Shown here piece by piece: positions 1 to 13,001 of a stretch of DNA of 64,000 bases. Made by a program: the position numbers and the translations under genes. Each line of letters opens with the position of its first letter. Position 1 is the first letter of the stretch. The notes beneath the pieces are model-generated. The model was not told the DNA's origin. It worked only from the letters and a program-made list of their open reading frames with translations, and did not search any database. This DNA comes from Branchiostoma floridae (taxonomy: Eukaryota > Chordata > Leptocardii > Amphioxiformes > Branchiostomatidae), in contig NC_049997.1 of the NCBI RefSeq assembly GCF_000003815.2, positions 411,096 through 475,095 of the forward strand. The letters run 5' to 3'.

Positions 1-34
1 TTCTAATCCACCTTTATTTTCCTTCCTCCATCAG

Positions 35-3000
35 GTATGCTGTTCGCCCGTTGTTTATCTTTAGGAAAATGGGAGTCCCAGGACCAACCCCTTTACCGGT
101 TATTGGGACTACTTACTTGACTGCGTTTTGGGTGAGCTATCGAGCTATCCGTATAGAAATAATTGTAGCAATGTGTATGTCCTTTCGTGAGAGGTTGGGC
201 ACAGTATCCTGAGCGCACCATTATCCACATAAAAGTTGGCTCTAAGAGCGTTTTCCGACATGGATAATTAGCTGCTCTCTCACACTATATGCCGGATTGA
301 AAGAGACGGAGAAGGAGTGGGATTGGAGTTTTAATGCAAGGTATACTCAAACATTGGAAACCACGTGGAGGGAGGGTGGGTGGTTGAAACAGTGGAGCGA
401 GTGAGACTTATTGTTGGTCGAAGAGGACAGCTTGAGAACACAACCTTGGTCGAGCGTGACTGACCTCGCAGTGGAAGCTCCTGGTCAATGTCACGTGAGG
501 TCCAGGATTCCAGGCCGCTAATCATGTAATTTGCAATACGCTCAAATGTATCCATTTATTAATACTACTGCGTTTTTTTCTCTTGCTGTGCAGGGATTTT
601 ACAACAATAACATTTCTGTCTCAGATGTGGGACCAGTCAAGGGGTGAGTGAATATAAGTCAGGATCAATATACAAATACACAATAACTGAATTTGTTTTG
701 CACTTCTCCAAATGAATGTCATTATTCAGAATTTTTGTTTCTTCAAGTTCCCCACAGTTTATTCTTATTGTATCATATTGTGTTAACTACAGGTTCTTCA
801 ATGGGATGACTCCAGCTCTTGTAATAAGTGATGCAGAGATGATGAAGGAGATTTTTGTGAAACAGTTTCACAAATTCACCAACCGCCAGGTGGGTAACGT
901 ATTCATCATGCAATGATCTATTTTTATTGTCTACCCCCCTCCCCACAAAAATGTGCTTGATACTGAAGATTTCAAACTTGACAGCCGTCATTGAATAAAG
1001 GTACTCATTTTCACAGAGCCATAATTGCTTTCATTCTACCGACTTTTCCTGTGGGATATAGACGTTTGGGGTATTTACATTATTGTAAATTTGACCTATG
1101 GCTTCTTTGTGGTGACCGAGCGCGTATAATTTGACGCATAGGTGTGATAATTACTATTTACTTTATTTTGTTGGAGGTTTCCATTTTAAAAATTGACTAC
1201 ACCATAGTATCCTTGTTGTTATTAGTTTTTTTTTTTTTTTTACACGGCAATCTTTACTATTGCAAGCATCTAACATGTTAGAATTTCTGGTTTCTGCAGA
1301 CAGACTCACAGATGATCAATGTGAAGCCCCTGAGCCGCATGGTGTTCCAGCTACTGGACGATGATTGGAAGAACGTACGGACAACACTTAGTCCGGCCTT
1401 CAGCAGCAGCAAACTCAGACAGGTACGTAGTACTATGTTATCTACGTTATCTACTCTCATTCTACACCATTGCTCCATTGCTATATTTCCACCGACGTTT
1501 TGGTGACCGTCTTCTTCTTCTTTATACATGCTTAACATCATTAGGCTAAGGGCTGCAAGCACAGTACGTAAGATGTACACACGGCTGTAAGTTTTTATCC
1601 ATCACACCGCACCTTCGCACGTGTGGGGGTTCTTTAACGTGCCTGGGATATGGCTCTCCCCAGACACGGGACCTTCATTTAGCGTCATATCCGAGGGACG
1701 GCCCTATTAAAAGCTAGGTACTCATCTTCACCTGAGTAAAGTGAAGAAAGCCGTGTTAAGTGCCTTTCCCAATGGCACAAGATCGGTGACACGCAGCCGG
1801 ATTCGAACTCGAGACCTCTTGGTTGGAAGACAAACACGCTGCCGCTACGCCACGTGATCTCACGTCTGCCACCATTCTCAGTGCGATTCTGACTGGTTCA
1901 CATTGTACTGCAGCACTAGGTGTCGTAGGTAACGTATTTCGGTACTTCAACTTGCTTATGGTAGCAGGGTACAGTATTCCTCCGCGACCCCCCGAAGTCA
2001 AAGACGTAGGGGTTAAAGAGTAGTGCGGCCGATTCTTTGTTTTAAATGCATTTGTCAGGATATGATTGATGTGTTTGCAGATGACAGGTGCCATGAACAG
2101 CTGTGCCGAGCAGCTGGTGGAGAATATAAGCAGCTTCGCGACAACAAAGGAGTCTTTTGATGTCAGGCAGTAAGAATATAATCTTTGATTTCTTCAAGAC
2201 GTTACTATTTCGGGCTTCTAGATACATTTCACTTGCTGCATCTCCGGGGGATATTGTATATTTCATGAACTATCAAATTATCTATGTATTCGTATACTTA
2301 CTTCGTGTATTCAGTAGTCACAGGTACGACTGTCTTACTAATCTGTGTTTAGAAAGAGACAGGAAAAAAACAATACCAATGAAATTTCTCATAGAGATAA
2401 CAAAAATAAAAACGATTTTCAAATAAACTAATTGCATATAAATGTTCTCGAGAATTACGTCTACAGTGTCTGTCACGGTATCAAAGTGACGGGATATGGT
2501 CAGTACTTAAACATTTAAGGGCTACGCTGCCTAGACTCCCATAGTTTCTTTTGTCGGCAGCAAATCTAGCCATCGAATAAGCCATCATACTTAGCTTGGA
2601 GCATCCATTAAACCATATTTTTCCTAACTCCAGGTTGACCGGTGCATTCACTATGGATGTCATCGCAAGGACCATCTTCGGTACTGAGATTAACTCACAG
2701 CGGAATCCGCAGGACCCGTTCGCCATCAATGCAAAGAAATCATCCAACATCAACTTCAATAGTCCACTAATCTGGCTCTACTGTGAGTTTCGTTTTTTTC
2801 CATTATTTTATTCTCTTATTGGTTCAATAAATTCTAAAATAATGTCAAGCTTGTTCAAATATATGTCGTTAATTAGAGCAGGAATTCGAAGTTTTGTCCG
2901 TTAAAAAACAAAAAATTTGATTGCAAATCTTTGAAAGTAGATATAAAACGAGCATATATGTGTTTTAGAATAAAATGGATACTAAATTGCCGTTGCCAAA

Positions 3001-6000
3001 GCCAAAAAAAGAAGATGTGATTTGAAAGAAAATAAGGATGCGCAATTCCGTATACAAAGCGTACTATTTAAGTCATCTGACCAATTCAAACGACCATTAA
3101 ATTGGCATTTTAGAAGCAACTTTTCGCACGCTCGCGTCACTAGCTCAGTGTGACAAGTTATTCAGAGTAATATAACCAGCTGCTGCCGCGCCGTGTGCCT
3201 GCAAAGCTGATGTGCTATGCAGACTGTGATTGTGTCGGCTTTACATTACACAGATACATTTTTTTGCCAAGTAGATTACTAACACATTTCCATCCTATTT
3301 TGGAGACTCCTAAGGACTTCTGGTATATGATGATATACAGTTGGCTGGGAGTGAGGACGCCGCATTGAGTAGATGGCAATTATTTTATTCTCCTTTTATG
3401 GTTTCATAACTTAAAGATTTAACCAACGCCATGTCAATGACCTGCATCTCCCCTTTATAGTGCTGTTTCCCGGTACCATGAAAAGGATTTGCGAGTTCCT
3501 CGACTACCAACTGTTCTTCCCTCGAGAGGCTACCGATTTCTTTAATGGAGTTATGGACCAACTCCTGTCTATGAGGGAGACTGATGGAGGAAAAGTATGT
3601 ATTCTAACACTTCATTCATTTTGGTTTCTTATAGGTAAACATATTTATCTCGAATTCTATTAATCCAATATCAAAGAAAGAAAGAAACATAAGGGAGTTT
3701 GTTATAATTAGTCTCTACCAGACTCCTATAGGTCGCTGGGAAAACCATAGAAATGGAACAAATAGAGAAGTAAGCCGGCCAGAGAAGTATGAGCCGGCTA
3801 GGGAACAGCTTGCGACCTACAAAGAACAGATCTGTGACAGAGTAAAGCCTTTTCTCTCACCTCTGTTTTCTCAGGGACGTGTAGACATGCTGCAGATAAT
3901 GATTGATGCTCATAAGGAGAAGGACGAGGACAGCACGGACGGAGCAAAGGCTCACGGGAAGAAACAACGTATGAATCGTACTAAAAGTATATGTTGCAAA
4001 TGGTGTAACTATTTGCCCTTCAATCTATCTTTACAATTTCAAAAGTGGTCGATCGTTATTAAGATACATATTTTCCATAGAACAAGGTTTTTCGTATACT
4101 TAATTTTTGCGGAGGCATTTTTATATGTACAATGGAATCAAATAATTGCAAATTGCTGTGTTTCCGGATTCCAGCTCTTACTAGAGACGACGTTGTTGCA
4201 AATGGAATCGGCTTCTTTAACGCGGGTTACGACACTGTCTCTATCACATTGTCCTTCCTGTTGTACCATCTGGCTCTCGATCAGGAGATTCAGGACAAAG
4301 TCAGACAGGAGACTTACCAAGTTACTGACGGGGAAGTACGTTATCTTGTGTATTTTATGTACTGTAAGCTATTTCATTGTGGCATAATACATGTACACTA
4401 CAATTAAATGGGTCATTTTTACCCATCTCTTCGTTCATGGCACTTTGAGAAAAGTACTTACACCAGGTACTAATCTGCAAACTACCAATTGAAACGTCGA
4501 TAAAGGTTAGACATCCATATTGTACGACATGCAAAATATCAATTGCTAAAGCAACTGGAACATGAATGATTTACGACTAGACTTAAATATTGATTAAGAT
4601 AAGTGAGAAGCAGCAATACATCAGACAATTTATATTTCTTACGTCTTTACAGTTTTCATCGTTTCTTCTAAAGGAAATCTATTATTAAGCCCACAATTTG
4701 TACCGAGCACAGGAATGCACTTCTTATGTGGATTTCCCAAATTACGAAAGAAGAGTTGGGCTGTTTTCTTTTGTTTCATCGTAAAATTGATGGTCAAGAA
4801 GAAGCATCCATAGAGCTAAGCAAACGTTTCTTCTACAGTCCCAGGTTGACTACGAGGCGGTGCAGAAGATGTCGTACCTTGAGATGTGTGTGATGGAGAC
4901 CCTTCGTCTTTACTCCCTCGTACCATTGTGAGTGCTTACGTTTGTGAAATGGTTAACGTTTGAATTTAACACTGTAGGAAAACAAGTAAATAACTCACCA
5001 ATCCAATTGGTAATTTGCCTCCAACATGCCTGCTGTGATACTGATGCTGAACTTCCTTAACCTATCTTGCGTTTTGCACATGTATAGTCGTGATAGTATG
5101 GTTTTGTATAGTCAATAAATATTCGCATTTGTATCGAATCGAATGGGGACACGAAAATTATTTAACACTAATGGGTATTTTGCAGTCTGCACCACAGTTA
5201 TTATTACTATATTGATGTTGAATACATCCGGAATAATTTGGCACCTTATATTTGATATATGATGCACTTCCTTCTTGTAATATGATTGACCATTGTTTTC
5301 TTATAGCCTTGTTAGGGTTGCTGCTGAAGATGTTCAGCTGAAAGACTTGACCATCCCAAAGGGTATGGGGGTATCTGTGCCCGTCTTAGCCATCCACTAT
5401 GACCCTGCACGCTGGCCAGAACCGAGGAAGTTCATTCCTGAAAGGTGAGTAGATTTATATCCTCATCGTTATGGCAATAACTGCAGGATTTGGAGAGTAT
5501 TTGTTTTAGATAGCAAGAAATGGCACATTGTATAATATCCATATAGCTACTATTTACCACTTTAACCCAGCACCCATTTACTATAGATTCAGGGGGCAAA
5601 CAAAATATAGTCTCACTAATAACTTACTACAATGGAATCTCGACACATTCTATATCCAATCCAGTCTCGTGTTTCTTATTGTGTCAATCTTCGCAATTGC
5701 ATTGAATTTCATTTTTTTCTACACATATTGTATTCTACAAATCGATTATTATCGTAACATCCCTTATCGTTAGGCAGAGCGGAAATATATATTTTTGTCA
5801 CCAACATATGCGGACCGCTTCTTTAAAATGAACAGATGTAATGGGCTCTTCACGTGATCCACTAGTAGTTTTCTGGAAAGTAATGGAGGGAGTCGTATTT
5901 ATAAAACTTGATGTATTAAAATATTATTAATTTACCTAAAGTTTTAGCCACCGATTGCTGTAACTCAAGAGAAGCTTATCACTTTTAAGACAGTAACATT

Positions 6001-6693
6001 ATTTTCAAACTTTTTAACATAGAACGCTTTCTGTTATTGTTGCAGGTTTACAAAGGAAGAGAGGGAGAAGCGGAACCCGTATGACTGGATGCCGTTCGGG
6101 GCAGGGCCGAGGAACTGTGTGGGGATGAGGCTGGCTCTGATGGAGCTGAAGGTTGGAGTGGCGAAGATCCTGATGAAGTTCCGCATCACTACTGGACCAG
6201 ATACGGTGGTGAGATCAATTTTCACTGGCATCGAGTACCGATCGTTGTGTTACCAAAATGGGATTCGTAGTACCCTTGATCTTTAGATTGATAGTAAATA
6301 AACGTCGTTCTTGAAACATAATTATTCGATATTTATTATAGATATATATAAGTTGACCTGTCAATTTTTACCCCTCAAATTTTTGTGTGAAAATGGGCCT
6401 TAAAAGGTAATTTTCCACAGAAGTCTATGAGGACTTCGCTTTTATCATTTTTGCTTTTTAACCTGGCCTGGAAATTTTCTTATGATACATCAGATATATG
6501 CATCTTGTATATGCCTAAATGTAGTTTGCAGGCTACTGGATTGATGTGTGTTGTATGTGTGTTATTTTGTAGTTGATTTCTGTTCATAAATTGCTTGCAT
6601 CTCTTTTACAAGGTTCCTGTGAAGCTCAACAAATGGCAGCAGTTCCCCACACCTGAGATTCCCATCCGACTGATGGTAGAGCCTGTGGACTGA
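35..6693 (+). CDS. Cytochrome P450, CYP3A-like (CYP3 clan), 5'-partial
   Basis: Heme-thiolate monooxygenase, expected in the ER membrane and acting on lipophilic substrates. Exons read in one continuous phase: 35-131, 594-643, 793-889, 1300-1422, 2081-2169, 2634-2782, 3461-3594, 3875-3968, 4175-4335, 4839-4927, 5307-5444, 6046-6208, 6613-6693 (stop TGA). Seen motifs: proline-rich hinge GVPGPTPLP in the first visible exon, WKNVRTTLSPAFSS (C-helix), NAGYDTVS (I-helix with the acid/Thr pair), ETLR (K-helix ExxR), PERF, and heme-loop FGAGPRNCVG with the cysteine ligand. Missing: the N-terminal membrane-anchor exon, left of the window. As I recall human CYP3A4, its exons of 89, 149, 161 and 163 bp are matched exactly here, and 89+138 equals its 227-bp exon 11, so an extra intron splits that exon. 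A thromboxane-synthase role is unlikely because the I-helix Thr is kept. An AATAAA at about 6940 could be the poly(A) signal. Confidence 0.93.
1585..1862 (-). repeat. tRNA-derived SINE copy in a P450 intron
   Basis: On the minus strand the 1790-1862 part has a tRNA-like head: a box-A-like TGGCGTAGCGGCAG and a box-B-like GAGTTCGAATCC, about 40 bases apart, followed by a non-tRNA body extending towards 1585. Related heads occur at 12.9, 22.7 and 23.3 kb. It is not a functional tRNA because no cloverleaf acceptor stem is evident. Confidence 0.65.
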
Positions 6694-8156
6694 TTACCAT
6701 GTCTTCATTATCTTAAGTTGCCTTGGAAATTAGTGCGATTTAGTTGAGAGAAATGCATATATGAATCCAAGGTTGAACCAAGAAGAATAATAGATTAAAT
6801 GATTAGATAATCAATTGAACTGTATCAACATGTGACAATTAACTGCATAGATATTCAGTAATGGTTATCCTGAGATTTCTTGAACGTCGGCTAAAATAGA
6901 ATAGATCGCCGAATGTATAGAAAGATAATTGCGAATGGGCAAATAAATGAATGGACGATGGTAGGAGGGAAGACAATGATAACGTATATCATGATTTGCC
7001 ATCGTGCAGAATCTATTCTTGTTCAACGGTATCCCGCCCCCCCCATAATTTTCTCCGTAATGTTGATACAGTTGTAATAATTATTATTGTTCCTTTGCAG
7101 TTTTGCAATCTGTTTTTGTTTGCGGACTTTGTGTTTTGTTTATGAAATATCATTTCATATTTGATGAAAAAATTACCTATTTTTCGCAACTCCCCAAATG
7201 ATTACTTAGTTATTATAAGCTGCGGTTCAGATCGAATAGAAAAAATATGCACATTATTACGTCATGTTGACGTTTTATGAGTAACATCCTCGCTCGCATC
7301 AATTTGGGCATTTTTACAAAATCTTCAGCCATACTGTTAGTCGCATGAAGAAGCTGCAAATAGGCAAACATGTGTCTTAGATTGCAAATAAGATATTGGA
7401 AAAGTATACTATAGTCATAGAATGCTAACGAAAATTCAAAGAAAGTAAAAGGAAAACATTTGAAAGAATAAAAGTAAAGAGTCTATTCAATTTTTCATTA
7501 CTAACTCTATGTGTGAGGTCATTTATTACACCTTTACTAAAAGCAAGCATAAGGTGGCCAAACTACAAGAAGATGATTTGCAAAGGTGATATTCTGTCTG
7601 CTCTAGATATAATTTCTTGTTTACAAATCCTGGTGCTATAAAAGATTGAAGTTTGCTCTCATAGTTTTACTCGACTAACATAAAAGGGCCAATCTTTTTT
7701 TCATATTTTAATTTCATTTCTGGAATTAAAACATCACAAAGTCCTTTCCCAAGACACGATAACTCTTACTAATTGCAAATACCAAACGTGGCGAGTCACA
7801 GACTAATACCTGCAGTGAATGCTTTGTTGGTGGCATTTAAACACGCTTACGTGTCGTTTGGTCTCTGTCATTTACTGCGCAATACCAAATCCCTCCCCCC
7901 TTTTTTTCTTCCTCTCTACGGAAAATGTTCTGGTAAACTCATTACACATAGCAAAAGTCATACTAAAAGAGACCTAAAGCAAATATAACCGTCGGTCTCA
8001 TGTAAGTGATCTTCACTGTTTTTTTTTCTTCTTCTATAGTGCTGCACTGCTAGTGCCTAGTAACAGGTCCAACTGGAATCGGGTGTTTCAGAGTCACTAC
8101 AAAAAGTGTTCAAACTGCTCAATACTGCTGTACTGAATTCTCCCTTTGTCCTGGTA

Positions 8157-8331
8157 AGGCTTAGGTCACATTTCCGAATCGGGCCCAAGGGGGGTGTTGT
8201 TTAAGGACACAGAAAAATACACACAAATCATGCTCATGGCTATGTTTTCTTACGTTCTGCGGATTTTGGTGTCTTTTATATCATTCCTTTGGTTCCCCGG
8301 TCGGGCCCCGGTTTGTGAATGTAACCTCAGT
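8157..8331. mobile_element. MITE-like element, family A copy 1
   Basis: The left end reads AGGCTTAGGTCACATTTCCG, and the right end is the inverse complement of a near-identical sequence (GGTTTGTGAATGTAACCTCAG), flanking a short non-coding core. The right end of a second copy at 56049-56252 matches the left end here almost base for base. No transposase is present, so it would be non-autonomous. Confidence 0.6.
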
Positions 8332-8562
8332 CGTAGGTGTGCAGATGGATCGGAAACACCAGGCGTTCCGGGTTGACTTCCAGGGACACTTAATGATGCC
8401 TATTCTATTACCGCAAGACTTCCTTTAACAGACAGAAACACAAAGAAAATCAGCTAAAAACTAATACCAGTGAACAAAAGCATCTGCATTGTTGAGAGAT
8501 ATGGAAAAGTTAACAACTTACTGTCTAAAAGTCCTCCATTTATTTTTCTTCCTTATTCTCGG

Positions 8563-8837
8563 TCACAAGTGCGTATACATTCAAGTCCGTATGAGGTCCG
8601 TATTGAATTATCAGCCTCTACACCAGGAAACCAGGAAAACTCAAGACATTGGACAAAATAGAAGGATATAATGCTAAAGGAGTGTCGCAAACGCACTCAT
8701 CGGTCTGTTAGCTCCCCCGACATGACACATATTATCCGTAGTGTCCATTTTCTACTACTTTGTATCTACCTGTGGATCGTTGTAGAGGCTAATAATTTCA
8801 TACGGACCTCATACGGAATTGAATATAGGTGCCAGTG
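8563..8837. mobile_element. MITE-like element with ~60-bp terminal inverted repeats
   Basis: The segment around 8584-8625, with core GTCCGTATGAGGTCCGTAT, recurs inverted at 8780-8825 with few mismatches (ATACGGACCTCATACGGA). The inverted pair extends outward to both ends and inward through a shared AGCCTCTACA. No coding capacity is seen between the arms. Confidence 0.65.
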
Positions 8838-9203
8838 TGACTGCACATAAGGCCGTCACATAGTTAATCAACCGCCCCGAGGTGTATATGGTGTCATAAC
8901 GCCTCGGCCTTTGCCATTACCACCGAATAAAACCACAGAGTGAGCGAATTTGTTTGGTACATACTGTCGTGAGGAGATTAAAGATTGCATTTTGAAACCA
9001 GAATTTCCACAAAAACATTTCAAAACATTGCAGTCTTTGGCTTTTTAGAACAACAGAAGTCATTATCAATGTTAACAGAAGGAGCCATTCCCCCCTTGCA
9101 GGCTGTACTTATTCTCTCTGCTCTGGCATATGTTTCGCTCCTTTTGATTAGCCAATGCTTTTCTTTCTGTATGTATCGCTCCTTCTGATTGGTCAGAATG
9201 AAT

Positions 9204-9303
9204 NNNNNNNNNNNNNNNNNNNNNNNNNNNNNNNNNNNNNNNNNNNNNNNNNNNNNNNNNNNNNNNNNNNNNNNNNNNNNNNNNNNNNNNNNNNNNNNNN
9301 NNN
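9204..9303. other. Assembly gap (100 N)
   Basis: Exactly 100 undetermined bases, the usual placeholder for a gap of unknown size. Repeats of a CTCCTTYTGATTRGYC-like unit lie on the left (9140-9200) and one more lies on the right (9361-9372), so the gap probably covers a collapsed tandem repeat. The next exon of the minus-strand Link-module gene may lie in it. Confidence 0.95.
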
Positions 9304-9413
9304 AACACATGGCTTGCCGGAATCTATGTGTCACGGCATCATAACCAACATTGAAAGGGGCCTTCTGATTGGTACGCGGTGCCTGGCTATATGATAATAG
9401 TCGTTATACTTAC

Positions 9414-12256
9414 TTGCGCTCCCACATGGGATAGTACGCATTCCCGTCCGACAGCCATCCGCAGTCGCACCGCTCCAGCCCGGCCTGCCAGGCCTCGTGC
9501 AGCTGGTCATAGGACGCCAGGACAGCTCCCTTCTCTGCGCATGCCTGCTGAGCTTCATCCCAGTCATACCTGTACCTGCCCTCTGGTGACGTCAGGTGGA
9601 AGAGTTTTCCTGGAACAAGACACATCGTACCTGTTACTGAATGATGCTGGATCAATGCTACGTATGAGGTCGCATTGAACCGGTAATCTTTGGGTATAAG
9701 CGGGCCCGGAAGTCACATATGTCTATGCAGCCTTCGGGATAGAAGGAAACACCTCACAGTGCTTTTTTATTCCGTTCAGTTCAGTCATCCATCTGGTGAC
9801 ACTATTTCTTAAGGTAAGTGGGTTTGTCGCAGGTTTAATTCTAACTAGGAACCGTGCCCAAAACTATCCCGGGAGCCACAGGATAGTGCAAAGCAAGAAG
9901 TAGTAAAGAAACAACTACAGCTAGCCACTACCATTTTGAAACCTTCTGCCACTAGTGACCGTTGTATAAATGGTAACACTTGTGCTTTATGTAAACAATG
10001 AACGCTTTAAAACCTCACTTTCGTAAGTTTCTGGTGATGTCATGGACATTTTCCATCGAAACTTGTTTTGTACCATGAGGTTGTATCACTTCTACACACC
10101 TTGGTTTGGCGTTGCTTTGCACAAGTCAGCTGTTAAGGTTGTCAGCTTGTCCAGCTGGTCCCGAAGAAGCCTAGACACCTGATTCTGCTGTTGGATGACA
10201 AGAGCTGAGCGGTTTTCCAGGGCCCGCAGTTGACTCTCCAAACGGGTGATAAGTGCTTGTCGGGCAACGAGGCGATCTTCAAAGGGCGTTTCTTCATTCA
10301 TTGGGCCAGGATTAAGAGCAGATTGATTGTGCAGCTCTTTTAAAACCATTTGAAACACCTGTTATTGAGAAAATAAAATGAAAAATCTGTCTCATCATCA
10401 TCATCACCAGTCACTGCATTCTACATCCACTGTATATTCTTTGGAAAGTCCTATAGATACATTAAGTCCTATAGCTAGCTGCATTGAGTTTTTCTAGTTA
10501 GTAACTTAATTCAGAGAACTGCGAACTTAAAATGAGTTTGAGAAATTTCATCAGCAGCACATTTTTGTTTCCTGTCTGCTCTATCGTTTACATTTCAGAC
10601 TGCTATGACGTAGAATTTCTACATCAGCACTGATTTATGGAATCGTGTTAAAGTGCGTCTAGATCTGTATTTCTAACATCTATGTCAGTATCCAGCGAGA
10701 ATACTAGATACAGAAAGGGAAGTGACATTTGCAAGCAAATACAAAGTGTTTTACCATAACATGGTCCAGGATAAAACGTTTTACTCAGATATATATATAT
10801 TCATATATATGGTGATCAACTCCTCCAGCTCTCTCCTGTCACTTGCTAAATTATGTGATCGACCAAAGTAGCGTTTAATGTAACAAATAGATAAATATAC
10901 CGTGTCAACATCCGGATGCGGAGTGTTGATTTGCCACACGGTTAGCGTCAGAGATGTTGTTAACATAGCCACGATGACGATCGTCTTCACAGTGGAGCCT
11001 GACGGCAGAAAATCCATTGCCCGGCTACACCATGGCCAGGTATCATTTCCACCTTCGCCGTCTGCAACAAAAGGACTATTTACAATGCGAAAACTCTTTA
11101 CCAAACCATTGTTTTCTATTGTCGTTTTCCCATTGGTAATGAACAAACTCTACCTTGAATTTTAGAAACCAAACTGATCGTAAATAGACAGACAAAGCTT
11201 GTAGAGTGATGCATTTCTTATTTCTTTTTGCTGAAAATTATTTTCTTGGGTCATGTCATGCTCCAAGTTCTACCATTTTCCGAGCTTCAATAATCATACC
11301 AACATTGTTTTGTTTACATGACACACAGTTCCAGTGAATCTGACAGAAAATGTGAACGTTTTTACGGATATCCTCGCTCAACACAAAGTAAACGTGTTAT
11401 CCACATCAACATACACACCACAAGGGCATATGCACCTTGTACATCATCCGACATTTTTTGCTCAAAACATTTGTAAATTTTTTTAATTATATTTTAACAT
11501 TTGATATCTTTGTCACGCGTCCGACTCAACTATTGCGTACCATCATTCAATCTGTATTACATAAAGTACTGAACAGGCTTTCCATAGGTGCCGCAAGTGA
11601 GATTGATGTATTCTTGGACTTTATCAGGGTCTGTCTATTTCCTGTTGTCCCTTGTGGCCCCTGTGTTCTTTCGCAATGTTTTTTTCTTCTTTCTTTTGAG
11701 GTGGGGGGAGGTTTGTTACATTGCTGTTATTATTAGCTTAAATTATGAATCCACAGTAGCGTGTGCCGTAAGCTTCTTTCTAATTAAGTAGTCACTATAC
11801 CCTCACCCTTCCCGTCTCTATTACCGATCCCTGTCTGTCGGTCTAACTAGCTAGCCATCACAATATGCCACAGCATTAATCAGAGAGAGTTTATGTGCAA
11901 AATTATGTCCGTATTTTTATATCTTTAAGTTAATAGATACGAGAAAAAAATTCCCAGTTGCCATTTCACAAATATATTGGTCAATGACCAGCGCAAGAGG
12001 TCGTTTAAATCAGGCAAAAGTCTGCAGATTCTTAAGGGTACGTTGGTTAACCAAAGGCATAGTTTATCTTTTCTTAGATCTCACCTGAACTCTCCCGGGA
12101 GCCGTACATCGGGTTAGCCTGAAGCTGGTTGATGACGTCTTTGGCATCTACTTGCTTGTCCCCAACTGATAAATTTTTCCCTTTGGTTTTGGTTTTGTGC
12201 TGACGATCATTTGGTCCACTGGTTGGAACGGATGTGTCTGGATGCCGCTGTGCCAT
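9414..12256 (-). CDS. Type II membrane protein with coiled-coil stalk and Link module, 3'-partial
   Basis: Four minus-strand exons join in phase: 12256-12085, 11061-10901, 10358-10100 and 9609-9414, giving 262 residues before the last donor. Start ATG is at 12256. Residues 1-81 are hydrophilic and Lys-rich, with an NPMY (NPxY) motif at 48-51. Residues ~82-100 (KTIVIVAMLTTSLTLTV) form one hydrophobic segment with no cleavable signal ahead of it, so a type II signal anchor is inferred. Residues ~112-198 have heptad-like Leu/Ile spacing (stalk). Residues ~198-262 carry a Link-module signature (KLFHLTSPEGRYRYDWDEAQ, CDCGWLSDGNAYYP), the fold that binds hyaluronan in CD44, TSG-6 and stabilins. The final ~35 residues of a normal Link module are absent; they may be in the gap or missed. 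NPxY suggests PTB-adaptor or clathrin-linked endocytosis. Exon identification is firm; the whole-gene join is inferred. Confidence 0.78.
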
Positions 12257-12904
12257 GGCAGCAGCACGTTCCGAATGTGCAGAGTGTGCACGCCACAATA
12301 TGTAATTTATAATCAGTCTAGCGCGCTTCAACGCCGAAAAAATTTTTGTATGCAAATTCTATAATCGACTTTACATCTTTTAAGTCGTATTCTGTAAACA
12401 CTTTCAGTAGAACAAACCAAAGATTAAAGAATTGTTTGAGAAAAAAAAAACTCATTAAATTTGTTCCAGAGAAACAAACACCGGTTTCAATAGTCTTTAG
12501 CTTTCATTTAACAATAAAGAAAGGTTTGCAATCAAAATGTGATATTATGCATTGTTTTAAGCGTTAGTATTTTTCTGTTTAAAGTCGGTTGTGTCAAAGC
12601 ATTCACTGATCCAAGCGTATTCTATGGGGCCATTCTATTTCTGTTTCATCGTCAGTTGTTGTTTTGGTAAGTAAAAGACAGGGCGACACTTACTTAAGAT
12701 AGAAGATTGATGCAATTCAATTTTTGATGGGGAATGCAAGCTGCATATTACAAATGCCAATTGGTCCGCACAAACCAGCTATAACCCCTGTAATTCTTGA
12801 TAGGTGTGGTGGGTTATGTTACGTACAAGACGTGTGGCTCTCCTAAATTTAACGTCCAATCCGGAGCATGGTTTTTAATCAATCCCCAGTAAGGTGAGAA
12901 AATC

Positions 12905-13001
12905 TTTGTTTAGTGCCTTTCTAAGGGCACAGCGTCGGTCTGAACCCAGGATCTCTGGGCTTTAAGCCAAATACCCTACCATTACGCAACGGGTCACCAC
13001 T
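12905..13001 (-). repeat. tRNA-derived SINE fragment
   Basis: On the minus strand it shows a box-A-like TTGCGTAATGGTAGGG and box-B-like GGGTTCAGACC at tRNA-like spacing, followed by the same trailing GTGCCCTTAGAAAGGCACTAAA-type sequence in shortened form as in the 1.6-kb copy. Confidence 0.6.

Larger units (their letters stand above)
6694..9203. other. Intergenic spacer between P450 and Link-module gene
   Basis: After the P450 stop codon there is an A/T-rich stretch with an AATAAA near 6940, consistent with a 3' UTR end. No coding exon was recognised between about 6950 and 9203. The stretch holds two terminal-inverted-repeat elements (8157-8331 and 8563-8837) and ends in short CTTCTGATTGG-like repeats beside the assembly gap. 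Confidence 0.6.

Noticed and set aside
1790-1862. Genuine tRNA gene (also at 12.9, 22.7, 23.3 and 40.3 kb)
   Set aside because: A and B box-like motifs exist but the acceptor and anticodon stems do not close, and each continues into a SINE body.
4175-4335. Thromboxane-A synthase assignment for the P450
   Set aside because: The I-helix keeps the acid/Thr pair of monooxygenases (AGYDT), which thromboxane synthase lacks; a general CYP3A-like call is safer.
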